A stretch of DNA of 64,000 bases from Stagnihabitans sp038231395 (GCA_038231395.1 JBBRLL010000003.1:1-64000); one strand, 5' to 3'. Positions 1 to 8,497 are shown, counted from the first letter of the stretch. Program-made: numbers and translations. The notes: generated by a model not told the origin, from the letters alone.

Positions 1-18
1 AAGGAGGATAACTTGCAT
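1..18 (-). CDS. rplI: 50S ribosomal protein L9, N-terminal fragment (cut by window edge)
   Basis: Only the first six codons are inside the window, read on the minus strand: ATG followed by Gln-Val-Ile-Leu-Leu. This is the usual start of bacterial L9 (MQVILLE...). A purine-rich ribosome binding site (GAGGAG) lies just upstream, next to the rpsR stop codon, and the order rpsF-rpsR-rplI is the standard ribosomal operon. The identification rests on six residues plus the context, so it is good but not certain. L9 binds 23S rRNA near the base of the L1 stalk. Confidence 0.75.
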
Positions 19-28
19 GTCTATCTCC

Positions 29-256
29 TCACTTCACGGCATAGGGCAGCAGGGCAAGGAAGCGGGCGCGCTTGATGGCCGTGGCCAGTTCGCGTTGCTT
101 CTTGGCCGAGACGGCGGTGATGCGCGACGGCACGATCTTGCCACGCTCGGATATGTAGCGTTGCAGCAGGCGCGTGTCTTTGTAGTCGATGGCTGGCGCA
201 TTGTCGCCCGAGAAGGGGCAGACCTTGCGGCGGCGGAAAAATGGTTTGTTCGCCAT
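29..256 (-). CDS. rpsR: 30S ribosomal protein S18
   Basis: The 75-residue product has the normal length for S18. It carries the hallmark N-terminal basic stretch FFRRRKVCPF, followed by the core IDYKDTRLLQRYISERGKI. S18 binds 16S rRNA as a heterodimer with S6 in the platform of the small subunit. The gene starts 20 bp after the rpsF stop and is followed directly by rplI, so it is the middle gene of the rpsF-rpsR-rplI operon. The start ATG at 256 agrees with family alignments. Confidence 0.97.
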   Translation of the reverse strand: MANKPFFRRRKVCPFSGDNAPAIDYKDTRLLQRYISERGKIVPSRITAVSAKKQRELATAIKRARFLALLPYAVK

Positions 257-276
257 GGTTTATGTCCTTTCTCTGA

Positions 277-816
277 TCAACGACGCGGCGGAGCGGAAGA
301 GCGTTCGCCGCCCCGGTCGCCACCAAAGCCACCGCCACCGGAACGCTCACCACCCCGGTCACCACCAAAGCCGCCCCGGTCACCGCCGAAGCCGCCGCGA
401 TCACCGCCACGGTCGGGACGATCGCCAAAGGAACGCTCACGACGCTCACCGCCGCCGAAACCACCCTCGGGGCGGTCACCGCGCTCGCGCTCGTCACGCT
501 TTTGCATCTGAACCGAGGGGCCTTCGACATGGGCATCGACCTTGATGGTCAGGATGCGCATCACGTCGTCATGCAGGCCCATCAGACGCTCCATTTCCTG
601 AATGGCGGCCGGAGGGGCATCCGATTTCAGAAAGGCGTAGTGGCCTTTGCGGTTCTTGTTGATCTTGTAGGCCATCGTCTTGACGCCCCAGTATTCGTGT
701 TCAACGATCTTTCCACCGTTGTCCGCGACCACTGTGGAGAAGTGTTCCACAAGGCTTTCGGCCTGCGCGGAGGACAAATCCTGACGCGCAATGAAGACAT
801 GCTCGTAAAGCGGCAT
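277..816 (-). CDS. rpsF: 30S ribosomal protein S6 with Gly/Arg-rich C-terminal tail
   Basis: Residues 1 to about 105 form the ferredoxin-like S6 fold, beginning MPLYEHVFIARQDLS. Residues 110-179 are a low-complexity tail built from repeated Gly-Gly-Asp-Arg-Gly-Gly units with many arginines. S6 tails vary in alphaproteobacteria, but this one is long: the protein is 179 residues, against about 100-140 for typical S6. S6 pairs with S18 on the 30S platform. This is the first gene of the operon. A stable hairpin 33 bases upstream of the ATG may be an autoregulatory leader (separate entry). Confidence 0.96.
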   Translation of the reverse strand: MPLYEHVFIARQDLSSAQAESLVEHFSTVVADNGGKIVEHEYWGVKTMAYKINKNRKGHYAFLKSDAPPAAIQEMERLMGLHDDVMRILTIKVDAHVEGPSVQMQKRDERERGDRPEGGFGGGERRERSFGDRPDRGGDRGGFGGDRGGFGGDRGGERSGGGGFGGDRGGERSSAPPRR

Positions 817-848
817 GTAAGCTCCAATTTTTCAAGGCGCACTTCATA

Positions 849-879
849 GGACGGGCGAAACACTTTCCGCGGCCCGTCC
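849..879 (-). promoter_or_regulatory. Candidate S6:S18-type mRNA leader hairpin upstream of rpsF
   Basis: On the minus strand, GGACGGGC (879-872) pairs perfectly with GCCCGTCC (856-849) around a loop that begins CCGCGG. The hairpin ends 33 bases before the rpsF start codon. Leaders of rpsF operons in many bacteria carry a stem with an exposed CCG that mimics the 16S site of the S6:S18 complex and allows feedback control. The perfect stem, the CCG at the loop edge and the position are seen; the regulatory role is inferred. Confidence 0.45.
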
Positions 880-980
880 ACGAGAGGCTGCGCCGGTTCA
901 TGGGAATGCGGAAAGATTAGCGTCCTTAGACGGGATTGGGCAGATATGCAAGGAGCGATCCCAACCGCGACCAGGCCGCT

Positions 981-1487
981 TCAACTGCCGGCCGGAGGCG
1001 CTTTGCCGCCGCCAATCCCGTTCTGGAGCGAGCGCTGCAAAAACTCAACCAACCATGTCGCCGACGCAGACACACTGTTCAGAACGACGCAGGATGCGGT
1101 TCCCAAAACCATCACGCAAGCCATCGCCAATATTGTCGCCAAAGTTGGATTGTTGCCGTGCTGCCAGCGTGAAAATGCGTCGATTGGCGCAATTCCGACC
1201 GAAAGGAATTTCCAATTCAACATTGGAAGCCAGACGATGCTGCTGACCAGAAAGCTGATTGGGGAAGACAGCAGGATACACTTGCGTCTTTCGCTTCCGG
1301 CCAAGGCGCTTGCAATCGCTGCCCCAATGAAGAACAGACCAGCGGCCACGATGATCAACGCGACGCCGCGCGAAAGATGAAGGCCAAGCAGCTCCAGGAA
1401 ATGCTCCACGCCTTCCGGCATGTGAATCTGATCATCCGAAATGTTCGCCCCGGGGACGGCTTGCGTGTTTTCGATGCCGGTTGTCAT
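981..1487 (-). CDS. Unknown membrane protein, three predicted TM segments
   Basis: I do not recognise this 168-residue protein. It has a polar N-terminus of about 40 residues, then three hydrophobic stretches at roughly 40-62, 70-90 and 115-140 that look like membrane spans, and a short Gly/Pro-rich tail. The ATG at 1487 is chosen because it overlaps the stop of the upstream gene (TGATG) and has a good ribosome binding site (GGAGG) inside that gene. The two are therefore probably translationally coupled and may work together at the membrane. An in-frame TTG lies one codon earlier. Base composition is lower in GC than the flanking fab genes. Confidence 0.6.
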   Translation of the reverse strand: MTTGIENTQAVPGANISDDQIHMPEGVEHFLELLGLHLSRGVALIIVAAGLFFIGAAIASALAGSERRKCILLSSPISFLVSSIVWLPMLNWKFLSVGIAPIDAFSRWQHGNNPTLATILAMACVMVLGTASCVVLNSVSASATWLVEFLQRSLQNGIGGGKAPPAGS

Positions 1488-1927
1488 CAATACCTCCTGG
1501 CAGTTAGGGTGAAATCAGTGCAAGCCCGATTGGCGTCTGCTGCACCATTGACCTCATCGGTTTCGCCGCATAGCACCCAGCCGCTTTGGCCCTTGGCTTC
1601 CTGTCCCAAGTCAATTTGCAGCCAACGTTTGGTAGAAAAGCCCTCTGCGACATCCTGAATGCCTTGGATTGCAAAGTCGCCGGGATGGGATGGCCGCTGT
1701 GCGCCGACCGTAAATCCACCCTTCGGGTCCGGCGCCAAACCGTACAAAGCGACCTCTTGACCGGACGCGCGAAGCAAGCCAATCGGGTTTGGATCTTTGA
1801 AAATCCCGGTCGGCGGCGAATCGTACACCACAAGCGGCTGATCGGGAACGATTGTATTGCCCAGATCCTGCGCTCCGGCGGGGAGGACGGTCAGGCAAAA
1901 TAGGCAGATAAAGGGCCGAACTATCAT
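1487..1927 (-). CDS. Unknown exported protein, possible SH3-like domain
   Basis: This 146-residue protein starts with a clear Sec signal peptide: hydrophobic residues 5-17, then AGA-QD as a likely cleavage site. The mature part has the layout of a bacterial SH3-like domain (LVVYDSPP near the start, IGLL, a WLQIDL strand and a late SGWV), but this is a resemblance, not a firm assignment. Two cysteines, in WVLCGE and RACTDF, could form a disulfide in the periplasm. It is the first gene of a two-gene unit with the downstream membrane protein. The 1928-2010 region upstream is very AT-rich and probably holds the promoter. Confidence 0.6.
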   Translation of the reverse strand: MIVRPFICLFCLTVLPAGAQDLGNTIVPDQPLVVYDSPPTGIFKDPNPIGLLRASGQEVALYGLAPDPKGGFTVGAQRPSHPGDFAIQGIQDVAEGFSTKRWLQIDLGQEAKGQSGWVLCGETDEVNGAADANRACTDFTLTARRY

Positions 1928-2063
1928 AATTATTTCCTCCTAATTAAAAAAATCTCAAAATAACTGGAATTCTAAATTAAAGTTTAAAATAGCACAATTA
2001 TGCGGTCCTGAAAAGAGGTTTGCTCTGCCTTCGGTTGCGCCGGGGGTCAAGACAGTAGGGGCT

Positions 2064-2483
2064 CTAGCGGGCCGAGTCTGGCAGGCCGAAGATTTTGTCG
2101 AAGGCCCAGGTGAAGGCCGCGGCGTAAAGGAGGAAGAACGCGATGAGGCTGGATTCGTAAGCCAGGGCCGCGAGCCATCCGACATTGAGCCACCAGGCCG
2201 TTGCGGGCACCAGGATGACGGTCAGGCCGCCCTCGAACAGGATAGCATGGCCTGCCCGGCGCAGAAGCGAGCGGCCTTTGGTGGTCAGGCGGGCCTCCCA
2301 CGCCTCAAACCCGGTGTTGAAGATCAGCGACCAGATCAGAGCGACGACCGCGTTGGCAGCGGACAGCACCAAAGAGCGGTCGACGGGTGCCTGCGACAGC
2401 AGATGCAGGACGGTTGCGCAAAGCAGGATGCCCAAGCCCTCAAACGTGACGGCATACAGGACTTTGCGGAGCTTGGGGTGCAT
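2064..2483 (-). CDS. PACE family efflux transporter
   Basis: The 139-residue product has four membrane spans arranged as two bacterial transmembrane pair domains, as in the chlorhexidine exporter AceI. Family signatures are present: Glu15 in the first helix (AVTFEGLG), the position of the essential Glu of AceI; WSLIFNTGFE at the end of helix 2; HAILFEGG in helix 3; and an aromatic TWAFDKIF near the C-terminus. PACE proteins export biocides and short-chain diamines in exchange for protons. The start at 2483 begins at this conserved N-terminus; a longer frame upstream only mirrors fabD. The gene is divergent from fabD, 78 bp away. Confidence 0.88.
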   Translation of the reverse strand: MHPKLRKVLYAVTFEGLGILLCATVLHLLSQAPVDRSLVLSAANAVVALIWSLIFNTGFEAWEARLTTKGRSLLRRAGHAILFEGGLTVILVPATAWWLNVGWLAALAYESSLIAFFLLYAAAFTWAFDKIFGLPDSAR

Positions 2484-2561
2484 CGCATCTGTTTGCCGCA
2501 GGCGCAGATTGCGCGCAAGCAGCACAAGCGGTAAGCCAGTGGAAAACGTAAGGGGGGACGG

Positions 2562-3491
2562 ATGAGCCGCGCATATGTATTTCCGGGGCAGGGGGCACAG
2601 ACCATCGGCATGGGCAAGGCCTTGGCCGAGGCCTATCCGGCGGCGCGCGCCGTCTTTGCCGAGGTCGACGAGGCTTTGGGCGAGACGTTGTCGGCGTTGA
2701 TCTGGGCGGGCGAGAGTGAGACGCTGACCCTGACGGCCAATGCGCAGCCCGCCTTGATGGCGACCTCGATGGCCGCACTGCGGGCTTTGGAGGCCGAGGG
2801 TCTGGGGTTGGAGCAGGTGGCCTTTGTGGCCGGGCACAGCTTGGGAGAATATTCGGCGCTGTGTGCGGCAGGGGCTTTGGGATTGGCGGACACCGCCCGG
2901 TTGTTGCGGATCCGGGGTCGGGCCATGCAAGATGCGGTGCCGGTCGGCGTCGGAGCGATGGCGGCGCTGCTGGGTCTGGACTTTGCAGCGGCGGTTGAGG
3001 TGGCGGCAGAGGCGGCTCAGGGCGAGGTCTGTCAGGCGGCCAACGACAACGACCCCGCGCAGGTGGTGGTTTCCGGGCACCGGACGGCGGTGGAACGTGC
3101 CTTGGTCATCGCCAAGGCCAGGGGGGCCAAGCGGGCGATCTTGTTGCCGGTCAGCGCGCCGTTTCACTGTGTTCTGATGCAACCAGCGGCCGAGGTGATG
3201 GCGCAGGCTTTGGCTGAGGTGCAGATTTCGGTACCACATGTGCCGGTTGTAGCCAACGTGCGGGCGGAGGCGGTCAACGACCCCGAGGTCATCCGCAAAC
3301 TGCTGGTTGCACAGGTCACAGGCTCTGTGCGCTGGCGGGAGTCGGTCTTGTGGATGGAAAGCGCTGGTGTGACCGAGTTCTGGGAGATTGGTGCAGGCAA
3401 GGCCTTGTCGGGGATGATCAAGCGGATCGCCTCGGGTGCAGTGACGCGGGCGGTGGGCACGCCGGAAGATATCGCTGCGGCCAAAGGATAA
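2562..3491 (+). CDS. fabD: Malonyl-CoA:ACP transacylase
   Basis: The 309-residue product has family length. It begins with YVFPGQGAQ and carries the nucleophile motif GHSLGEY with Ser93 and the catalytic His202 in SAPFHC. FabD loads malonyl groups from CoA onto ACP for fatty acid elongation in the cytoplasm. A strong ribosome binding site (AGGGGGGA) precedes the ATG. The gene is followed by fabG and acpP, and a fabF homologue lies 7 kb downstream, so this is a type II fatty acid synthesis cluster interrupted by an efflux operon. In place of the usual Ser after the active-site His there is a Cys, which is a mild variation. Confidence 0.96.
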   Translation: MSRAYVFPGQGAQTIGMGKALAEAYPAARAVFAEVDEALGETLSALIWAGESETLTLTANAQPALMATSMAALRALEAEGLGLEQVAFVAGHSLGEYSALCAAGALGLADTARLLRIRGRAMQDAVPVGVGAMAALLGLDFAAAVEVAAEAAQGEVCQAANDNDPAQVVVSGHRTAVERALVIAKARGAKRAILLPVSAPFHCVLMQPAAEVMAQALAEVQISVPHVPVVANVRAEAVNDPEVIRKLLVAQVTGSVRWRESVLWMESAGVTEFWEIGAGKALSGMIKRIASGAVTRAVGTPEDIAAAKG

Positions 3492-3571
3492 GGCGCAGTT
3501 TGCGCAGGAAATTTGTGGCCATTCGATTTTTCTGCGAACAATCAGGGCGCGCAGTCGGAAAAGGGACGGGT

Positions 3572-4309
3572 ATGTTTGATCTGACGGGCAAGACGGCGCT
3601 GATCACGGGCGCTTCGGGTGGCATCGGGGCTGAAATTGCGCGGGTGCTGCATGGGTCCGGGGCCACGGTGGCCTTGTCGGGCACTCGGGTGGAGCCGTTG
3701 GAGGCTTTGGCCGCTGAACTGGCTGGCCGTGTTCATGTTCTGCCCTGCAACCTGGGTGATGCGGCTGCAGTGGAGGCTTTGCCCAAATCTGCGGTGGCGG
3801 CGATGGGCTCTGTCGATATCCTGATCAACAACGCCGGGGTGACCAAGGACAACCTGTTCATGCGGATGAGCGATGAGGAGTGGCAGACGGTCATCGACAT
3901 CAACCTTACCTCGACCTTCAGGCTCTGTCGGGGGGTGTTGCGCGGCATGATGAAGGCGCGGTGGGGGCGGATCGTCAATATCTCCTCGGTCGTGGGGGTT
4001 ACGGGCAATCCGGGGCAGGGCAATTATGCGGCCAGCAAGGCGGGCATGGTGGGCATGTCCAAATCGCTGGCAGCCGAGGTGGCGAGCCGGAATATCACGG
4101 TGAACTGCGTGGCACCGGGGTTCATCGCCACCGCGATGACCGACAAGCTGACCGATGAGCAAAAGGCGCGGATTTTGACAGCGGTGCCGGCCGGACGGAT
4201 GGGAACACCTGCTGAAATTGCCGCCGCCGTGTTGTATTTGGCTTCGGTTGAGGCAGGCTATGTCACCGGAGCCACTTTACATGTGAACGGCGGTATGGCG
4301 ATGATCTGA
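3572..4309 (+). CDS. fabG: 3-oxoacyl-ACP reductase
   Basis: This 245-residue short-chain dehydrogenase reduces 3-ketoacyl-ACP with NADPH. The cofactor loop TGASGGIG is at residues 12-19, NNAG follows at 86-89, and the catalytic set is Ser139 (NISS), Tyr152 and Lys156 (YAASK). A longer open frame exists upstream, but the ATG at 3572 has a ribosome binding site and gives the standard N-terminus. It lies 80 bp after fabD, probably in the same transcript. Confidence 0.96.
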   Translation: MFDLTGKTALITGASGGIGAEIARVLHGSGATVALSGTRVEPLEALAAELAGRVHVLPCNLGDAAAVEALPKSAVAAMGSVDILINNAGVTKDNLFMRMSDEEWQTVIDINLTSTFRLCRGVLRGMMKARWGRIVNISSVVGVTGNPGQGNYAASKAGMVGMSKSLAAEVASRNITVNCVAPGFIATAMTDKLTDEQKARILTAVPAGRMGTPAEIAAAVLYLASVEAGYVTGATLHVNGGMAMI

Positions 4310-4337
4310 GGCGATGGGGCAAAGCTGGTTAAACAGT

Positions 4338-4366
4338 TTGCCTTGCGCCGCGTCCCTTGCTATAGG
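4338..4366 (+). promoter_or_regulatory. Candidate promoter of acpP
   Basis: TTGCCT (4338-4343) and TATAGG (4361-4366) are separated by exactly 17 bases, matching a sigma-70-type promoter. Transcription would start near 4372, leaving a leader of about 100 bases that can fold into a GC-rich hairpin (CCCCG...CGGGG). A separate promoter for acpP is expected, because ACP is needed in far larger amounts than FabD or FabG. Confidence 0.5.
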
Positions 4367-4472
4367 CGCGGCAGGAATAACCTGGGCAAGCGCGCCCGGA
4401 GCCCCGTTCCGGGGATAACGCCTTTCGGGGCATCAAGCGAACGGGGGCGACCCCAACGACAGAGGAAAAGAC

Positions 4473-4706
4473 ATGAGCGACATCGCGGACCGCGTTAAGA
4501 AGATCGTCGTCGAGCATCTGGGTGTGGAAGCCGACAAGGTGACCGAGAATGCCTCGTTCATCGACGATCTGGGGGCGGACAGCCTTGACACCGTCGAACT
4601 GGTGATGGCTTTCGAGGAAGAATTCGGGATCGAGATTCCCGATGACGCTGCCGAAACCATCCAGACGTTTGGCGACGCGGTGGGGTTCATCACCAAAGCT
4701 TCCTGA
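4473..4706 (+). CDS. acpP: Acyl carrier protein
   Basis: The 77-residue acidic protein has the standard ACP length and the phosphopantetheine attachment motif DSLDTVE, with Ser37 as the modified residue. It carries growing acyl chains between the Fab enzymes. A ribosome binding site (GAGGAAAAG) precedes the ATG. The gene has its own candidate promoter and is closed by an intrinsic terminator, so it can be expressed as a single-gene unit after fabG. Confidence 0.97.
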   Translation: MSDIADRVKKIVVEHLGVEADKVTENASFIDDLGADSLDTVELVMAFEEEFGIEIPDDAAETIQTFGDAVGFITKAS

Positions 4707-4727
4707 AGGGTCTGAGGACCGGGACGG

Positions 4728-4760
4728 AAAAAGGGCATCCTGCGGGGTGCCTTTTGCTTT
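4728..4760 (+). terminator. Intrinsic terminator after acpP
   Basis: An A-rich tract leads into the stem GGGCATCC/GGGTGCC with a TGCG-type loop, followed by CTTTTGCTTTT. The stem contains one G-T pair. The position 22 bases after the acpP stop fits a transcription terminator. Confidence 0.65.
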
Positions 4761-4794
4761 TGGTGCGCTCCGGTTGCGGTGGGTGGCGGGCCTG

Positions 4795-5177
4795 CAAGAT
4801 GGGCGGATCGCCCATCCTACCTTTGGCCGGCCCTGTTGAAGGTTTTGGACTGAGTTATGTCAATTGGGTTGCCGGAGTCGGTGACAAGGCCGGGAATATC
4901 ATGCGGCCTGCGAACCCGCATCGCAGTGTGCAGTCGACATGTTTGGGGGAGTGTCACTTCTGAATTGGGCTTGCTGGACTTTCCACGGGGTGGCGGGACG
5001 CTTTACACCACTGGCATGATTGGGGAATGGCCGTTCAGGATTGCTATGTCACGACCGCAAAGTTCGGACATATTAGGTTATGAAGGCAACCATCGGCCCC
5101 ACGCGTTGTGGACATCGCATCATGGCACGCAGCCCAAGACCAAAGGTAGGATGGGCAATTTGCCCATCCTGGTCTTG
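4795..5177. repeat. MITE/REPIN-like pair of inverted hairpin repeats
   Basis: Two copies of one hairpin unit face each other across about 310 bp. The core shared by both is GATGGGC, five loop bases, GCCCATCCTACCTTTGG. The 17-base part at 4810-4826 is a perfect inverted match to 5140-5156. The outer ends also match (CAAGA at the left, TCTTG at the right); the left copy lacks about five bases. The interior holds no convincing gene. The right-hand hairpin lies directly after the RND stop codon and may protect or end that transcript. The rest of the 4707-5178 gap is the acpP terminator. Confidence 0.55.
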
Positions 5178-5178
5178 T

Positions 5179-8100
5179 CTATTCTGCCGCGAGGTTTTGG
5201 CGAAGCTCTGGCATCGGCATCGACAGTTCGCTGACTTTCTCGCGCAGGTCGTGTTGGTCGGCGGACAGAAGGGCGATGCGTTCGGCCAGGACCTCTGCGC
5301 TAGGCGCATCCGGTTCGGCCTCTTTCTTGCCAAACAGGCCGCCAAAGATCTTGCCCAGAAGCCAGCTCAGGTCATCCATGATCAGGTAGAACGACGGCAC
5401 CACGACGAGGCTTAGCACGGTTGACACGATGATGCCGCCGATCACAGCCGTGGCCATCGGCGCGCGGAACGCCCCGCCTTCGCCAACCCCAAGGGCCGAG
5501 GGCAACATGCCCGCCGACATGGCGATCGAGGTCATCACGATGGGTCGCGCCCGTTTGTGCCCGGCTTCGACCACCGCTTTGGCGCGGGCGAGCCCACGGG
5601 CCCGCATCTCGATGGCAAAGTCGATCAGCAGGATGGCGTTCTTGGCCACGATCCCCATCAGCATCAGAAACCCGATCAGCACGGGCATCGACAGGGCGGA
5701 CCCGGTCAACAGAAGCGCGGTCGCGACCCCGCCAATCGCCAAAGGCAGCGACAGCAGGATGGTGAAGGGCTGGATCGCCGAGCGGAACAGCAAGATCAGC
5801 ACCGACAGCATCAGCATCAGGCCCAACAGCATCGCCTTGACGAACGATCCGGTCAATTCGGCCTGAACCTCACTGTCGCCACCGGCTTGCAAGCGCGCCG
5901 TGCCGGGCAGGGTTACCGTGGCTGCCGCGTCCGTGAAGGCTTGAGTGGCGGTGCCCAAGGCAACGCCGACCGGCAGGTTCGCACCAATCTCGGCCAGTTT
6001 CGCGCGGTTCAGACGGCTGATCGTCGCCGGACCCTCGCCAAGGTTGATATCGGCCACGGTGGACAGCGGCACGAACAGCCCGGTGTTGGTCTGGATCTTC
6101 AGGTTGGCGATCTGGTTCACGTTCTCACGGCTGGTATCGTTCAGCCGGACGCGGATCGGGATCAGGCGGTTGTCGATCGAGACTTTGGCCAAGGCGGAGT
6201 CGTAATCCCCGGTCGTGGCGACCCGCACCGCTGCCGCAATCTGCGCGGCGGTGATGCCAAGACGAGCGGCTTCCGCCGGGCGCGGTACAATCTGCACCTC
6301 GGGACGCGGCAAGGCACCCTCGGCAGAGACGTCGGCCAGGTTGGGGTTGCCGCGGGTCGCTTGCAAAAGCATCCGCACCGCGCTGGACAGGTCAGCTTCG
6401 TTGTCGGCCAACACAGAGAAGGTCAGTTCGCGCGACCCACGGTCATCCAGTTTCAGTGCCCGCACGTCCGGAATGGTGGCAAGACGTTTGAAAATCTCCG
6501 CCTCGATCTGGTTTTGCGGCACTGGGCGGCCCTGGTCTTTCAAGGTCGGGATGAACTGACCGATCAGGGGCAGACGGTGGGCCAGCTGGCTCATCTTCAG
6601 CCACAGGCCCTGATCTAGCTTTTGCAGGGTGACGGTGATGGTCGCACGGCGCACCTCCAGCTCACCCTTGGGCGAGGAGCCGCCAAGGATGAAGATCTGG
6701 TCGATATAGGGGATGTCCTTGATCTTGTCGTAGATGCCGGCGGTCACCTTGTCCGTCTCGGCCAAAGTGGTGCCGGGCGGCAGTTCCAAAGATACCGTGA
6801 TGCGCGAGGCATCTTCTGGCGGGATGAACGAACCCGGGACTTGGGCCAGCAGGTAAACCGACAGGATGACGGCACCGATGGCCGCGACCAGCGTCAGATA
6901 ATAGCGGCCCACAGGCACCGGGCCTAGGTGCCAGGTTCCCGTTGTGGCGCGGACAAACCAGATGTAACCCTTCATGATCCAGCCGTCGCGGTGGCTTTCT
7001 TCGGTGCCGCCGTCAGAGGTTTTCATGAAATAGGCGGCCATCATCGGCGTGATCAGGCGGGCGACCAGCAGCGAAAAGGCGACTGCCACCGCCACCGTGA
7101 TACCAAACTGACGAAAGTATTGGCCCGGGATGCCGGGCATGAACGACACCGGCACAAACACCGCGATGATGGTCAAGGTGGTGGCGATGACGGCGAGGCC
7201 GATTTCATCCGCCGCATCAATCGCGGCTTTGAACGGGGTTTTGCCCATTCGGATGTGTCGGGCGATATTCTCGATCTCCACAATCGCGTCATCCACCAGA
7301 ATGCCGGTGGCAAGGGTCAGCGACAGGAACGACACGAGGTTCAAGGAGAATCCCAAAAGGTTCATCACCCAGAAGGTCGGGATCGCAGACAGCGGCAAGG
7401 CGATGGCAGAAATCAGCGTGGCGCGCCAGTTGCGCAGGAAGATCATCACCACGATGACGGCCAACAAGGCACCCTCCAACAACGTATGGATGGCGGCGTC
7501 ATAGTTGCCTTGGGTGTAATAAACCGTGTCGTCGATCAGCTTGATCGAGGCTTCGGGATGGGCCGCGCGAACCTTGGCAAGCGATGCGTTCACCGTATTG
7601 GCCACCGAAACTTCGGACGCCCCTTTGGCGCGGAACACGGCGAAGGTGACGACCGGCTCATGGCCAAGGCGGGAAAAGCTGCGCAGTTCCTGAGAGGTGT
7701 CGGTCACGGTGCCAAGGTCGGACAGCACGACATGACGGCCGCCGCTGACCGCGATGGGGGTGGCGGCGAGTTTGGCCGCTCCATTGGCGTCGCCGATAGT
7801 GCGGATCGCCTGTTCGCCGGTGCCAAAGTCAGCCCGACCGCCGCCCTGATTGGTGTTGGTGATCTTCAACTGTTGGCTGACCGCCTGCGCCGTCACACCA
7901 AACGATCCCAGTTTGACCGGGTCCAAAGCGATGCGGATCTCGCGGTCAGATCCGCCGAAGCGGTCAACCCGGCCAACCCCGGCCTGACCCTGAAGGCTGC
8001 GCTTGACGACGTCATCAACGAAATACGAAAGCTCTTCAAACGTCATGTTGGGAGAAGAGACGGCGAAGGTCATGATCGCCTGACCTTCAACGTCGATCTT

Positions 8101-8487
8101 AGTGACGGTCGGCGCTTCGACATCGGCGGGCAGCGAGGATTTGATCCGGTCGATCGCGTCCTTGATGTCTTGCAAGGCCTTGTCGGTGGGTATTTCCATC
8201 CGGAATTCGACAGCGGTGGTCGAATTGCCGTCGGTCACGGTGGAGGTGACGTTCTTTGCCCCGGTGATGCCTGACACGGCATCCTCGATCACTTTGGTGA
8301 CCTGTGTCTCCATCTCGGCGGGGGCGGCACCGGGTTCACTGGCCGAAATCGCGATGATCGGCACGTCGATGTTGGGAAATCGGGTGATCGGCAGGGCGAA
8401 GAACGCCTGATAGCCAAGCACCAGAAGCAACACGAAGGCCAGAAGCGGCGCTACGGGGTTGCGGATGGACCATGCGGAAAAGTTCAT
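5179..8487 (-). CDS. RND efflux pump, inner membrane permease
   Basis: The 1102-residue protein has the AcrB/MexB-type layout: an N-terminal membrane helix after IRNPVAPLLAF, a large periplasmic porter domain, a TM bundle, a second periplasmic domain and a second bundle. The proton relay pair is Asp399-Asp400 in LVDDAIVEIEN, and a matching KNAILLIDFA motif lies in the C-terminal half. It would drive drug or solvent export with the adjacent membrane fusion protein and an outer membrane channel encoded elsewhere. The start at 8487 follows GAGGGG and lies 10 bp after the fusion-protein stop; the frame opens upstream but only inside that gene. Substrate cannot be deduced. Confidence 0.94.
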   Translation of the reverse strand: MNFSAWSIRNPVAPLLAFVLLLVLGYQAFFALPITRFPNIDVPIIAISASEPGAAPAEMETQVTKVIEDAVSGITGAKNVTSTVTDGNSTTAVEFRMEIPTDKALQDIKDAIDRIKSSLPADVEAPTVTKIDVEGQAIMTFAVSSPNMTFEELSYFVDDVVKRSLQGQAGVGRVDRFGGSDREIRIALDPVKLGSFGVTAQAVSQQLKITNTNQGGGRADFGTGEQAIRTIGDANGAAKLAATPIAVSGGRHVVLSDLGTVTDTSQELRSFSRLGHEPVVTFAVFRAKGASEVSVANTVNASLAKVRAAHPEASIKLIDDTVYYTQGNYDAAIHTLLEGALLAVIVVMIFLRNWRATLISAIALPLSAIPTFWVMNLLGFSLNLVSFLSLTLATGILVDDAIVEIENIARHIRMGKTPFKAAIDAADEIGLAVIATTLTIIAVFVPVSFMPGIPGQYFRQFGITVAVAVAFSLLVARLITPMMAAYFMKTSDGGTEESHRDGWIMKGYIWFVRATTGTWHLGPVPVGRYYLTLVAAIGAVILSVYLLAQVPGSFIPPEDASRITVSLELPPGTTLAETDKVTAGIYDKIKDIPYIDQIFILGGSSPKGELEVRRATITVTLQKLDQGLWLKMSQLAHRLPLIGQFIPTLKDQGRPVPQNQIEAEIFKRLATIPDVRALKLDDRGSRELTFSVLADNEADLSSAVRMLLQATRGNPNLADVSAEGALPRPEVQIVPRPAEAARLGITAAQIAAAVRVATTGDYDSALAKVSIDNRLIPIRVRLNDTSRENVNQIANLKIQTNTGLFVPLSTVADINLGEGPATISRLNRAKLAEIGANLPVGVALGTATQAFTDAAATVTLPGTARLQAGGDSEVQAELTGSFVKAMLLGLMLMLSVLILLFRSAIQPFTILLSLPLAIGGVATALLLTGSALSMPVLIGFLMLMGIVAKNAILLIDFAIEMRARGLARAKAVVEAGHKRARPIVMTSIAMSAGMLPSALGVGEGGAFRAPMATAVIGGIIVSTVLSLVVVPSFYLIMDDLSWLLGKIFGGLFGKKEAEPDAPSAEVLAERIALLSADQHDLREKVSELSMPMPELRQNLAAE

Positions 8488-8497
8488 CGTGAGCCCC

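Noticed and set aside
298..500. Short tandem-like repeats in the rpsF 3' end
   Set aside because: They encode the Gly/Arg-rich tail of S6 in frame; no sign of a separate repeat element.
4857..5234. Plus-strand frame of 125 codons between acpP and the RND gene
   Set aside because: It crosses the inverted repeat and runs into the 3' end of the RND gene; no ribosome binding site and no motif.
6928..8274. Plus-strand frame of 448 codons opposite the RND permease
   Set aside because: Shadow of a clear AcrB-type gene; the product is rich in His, Asp and Arg and has no recognisable motif.
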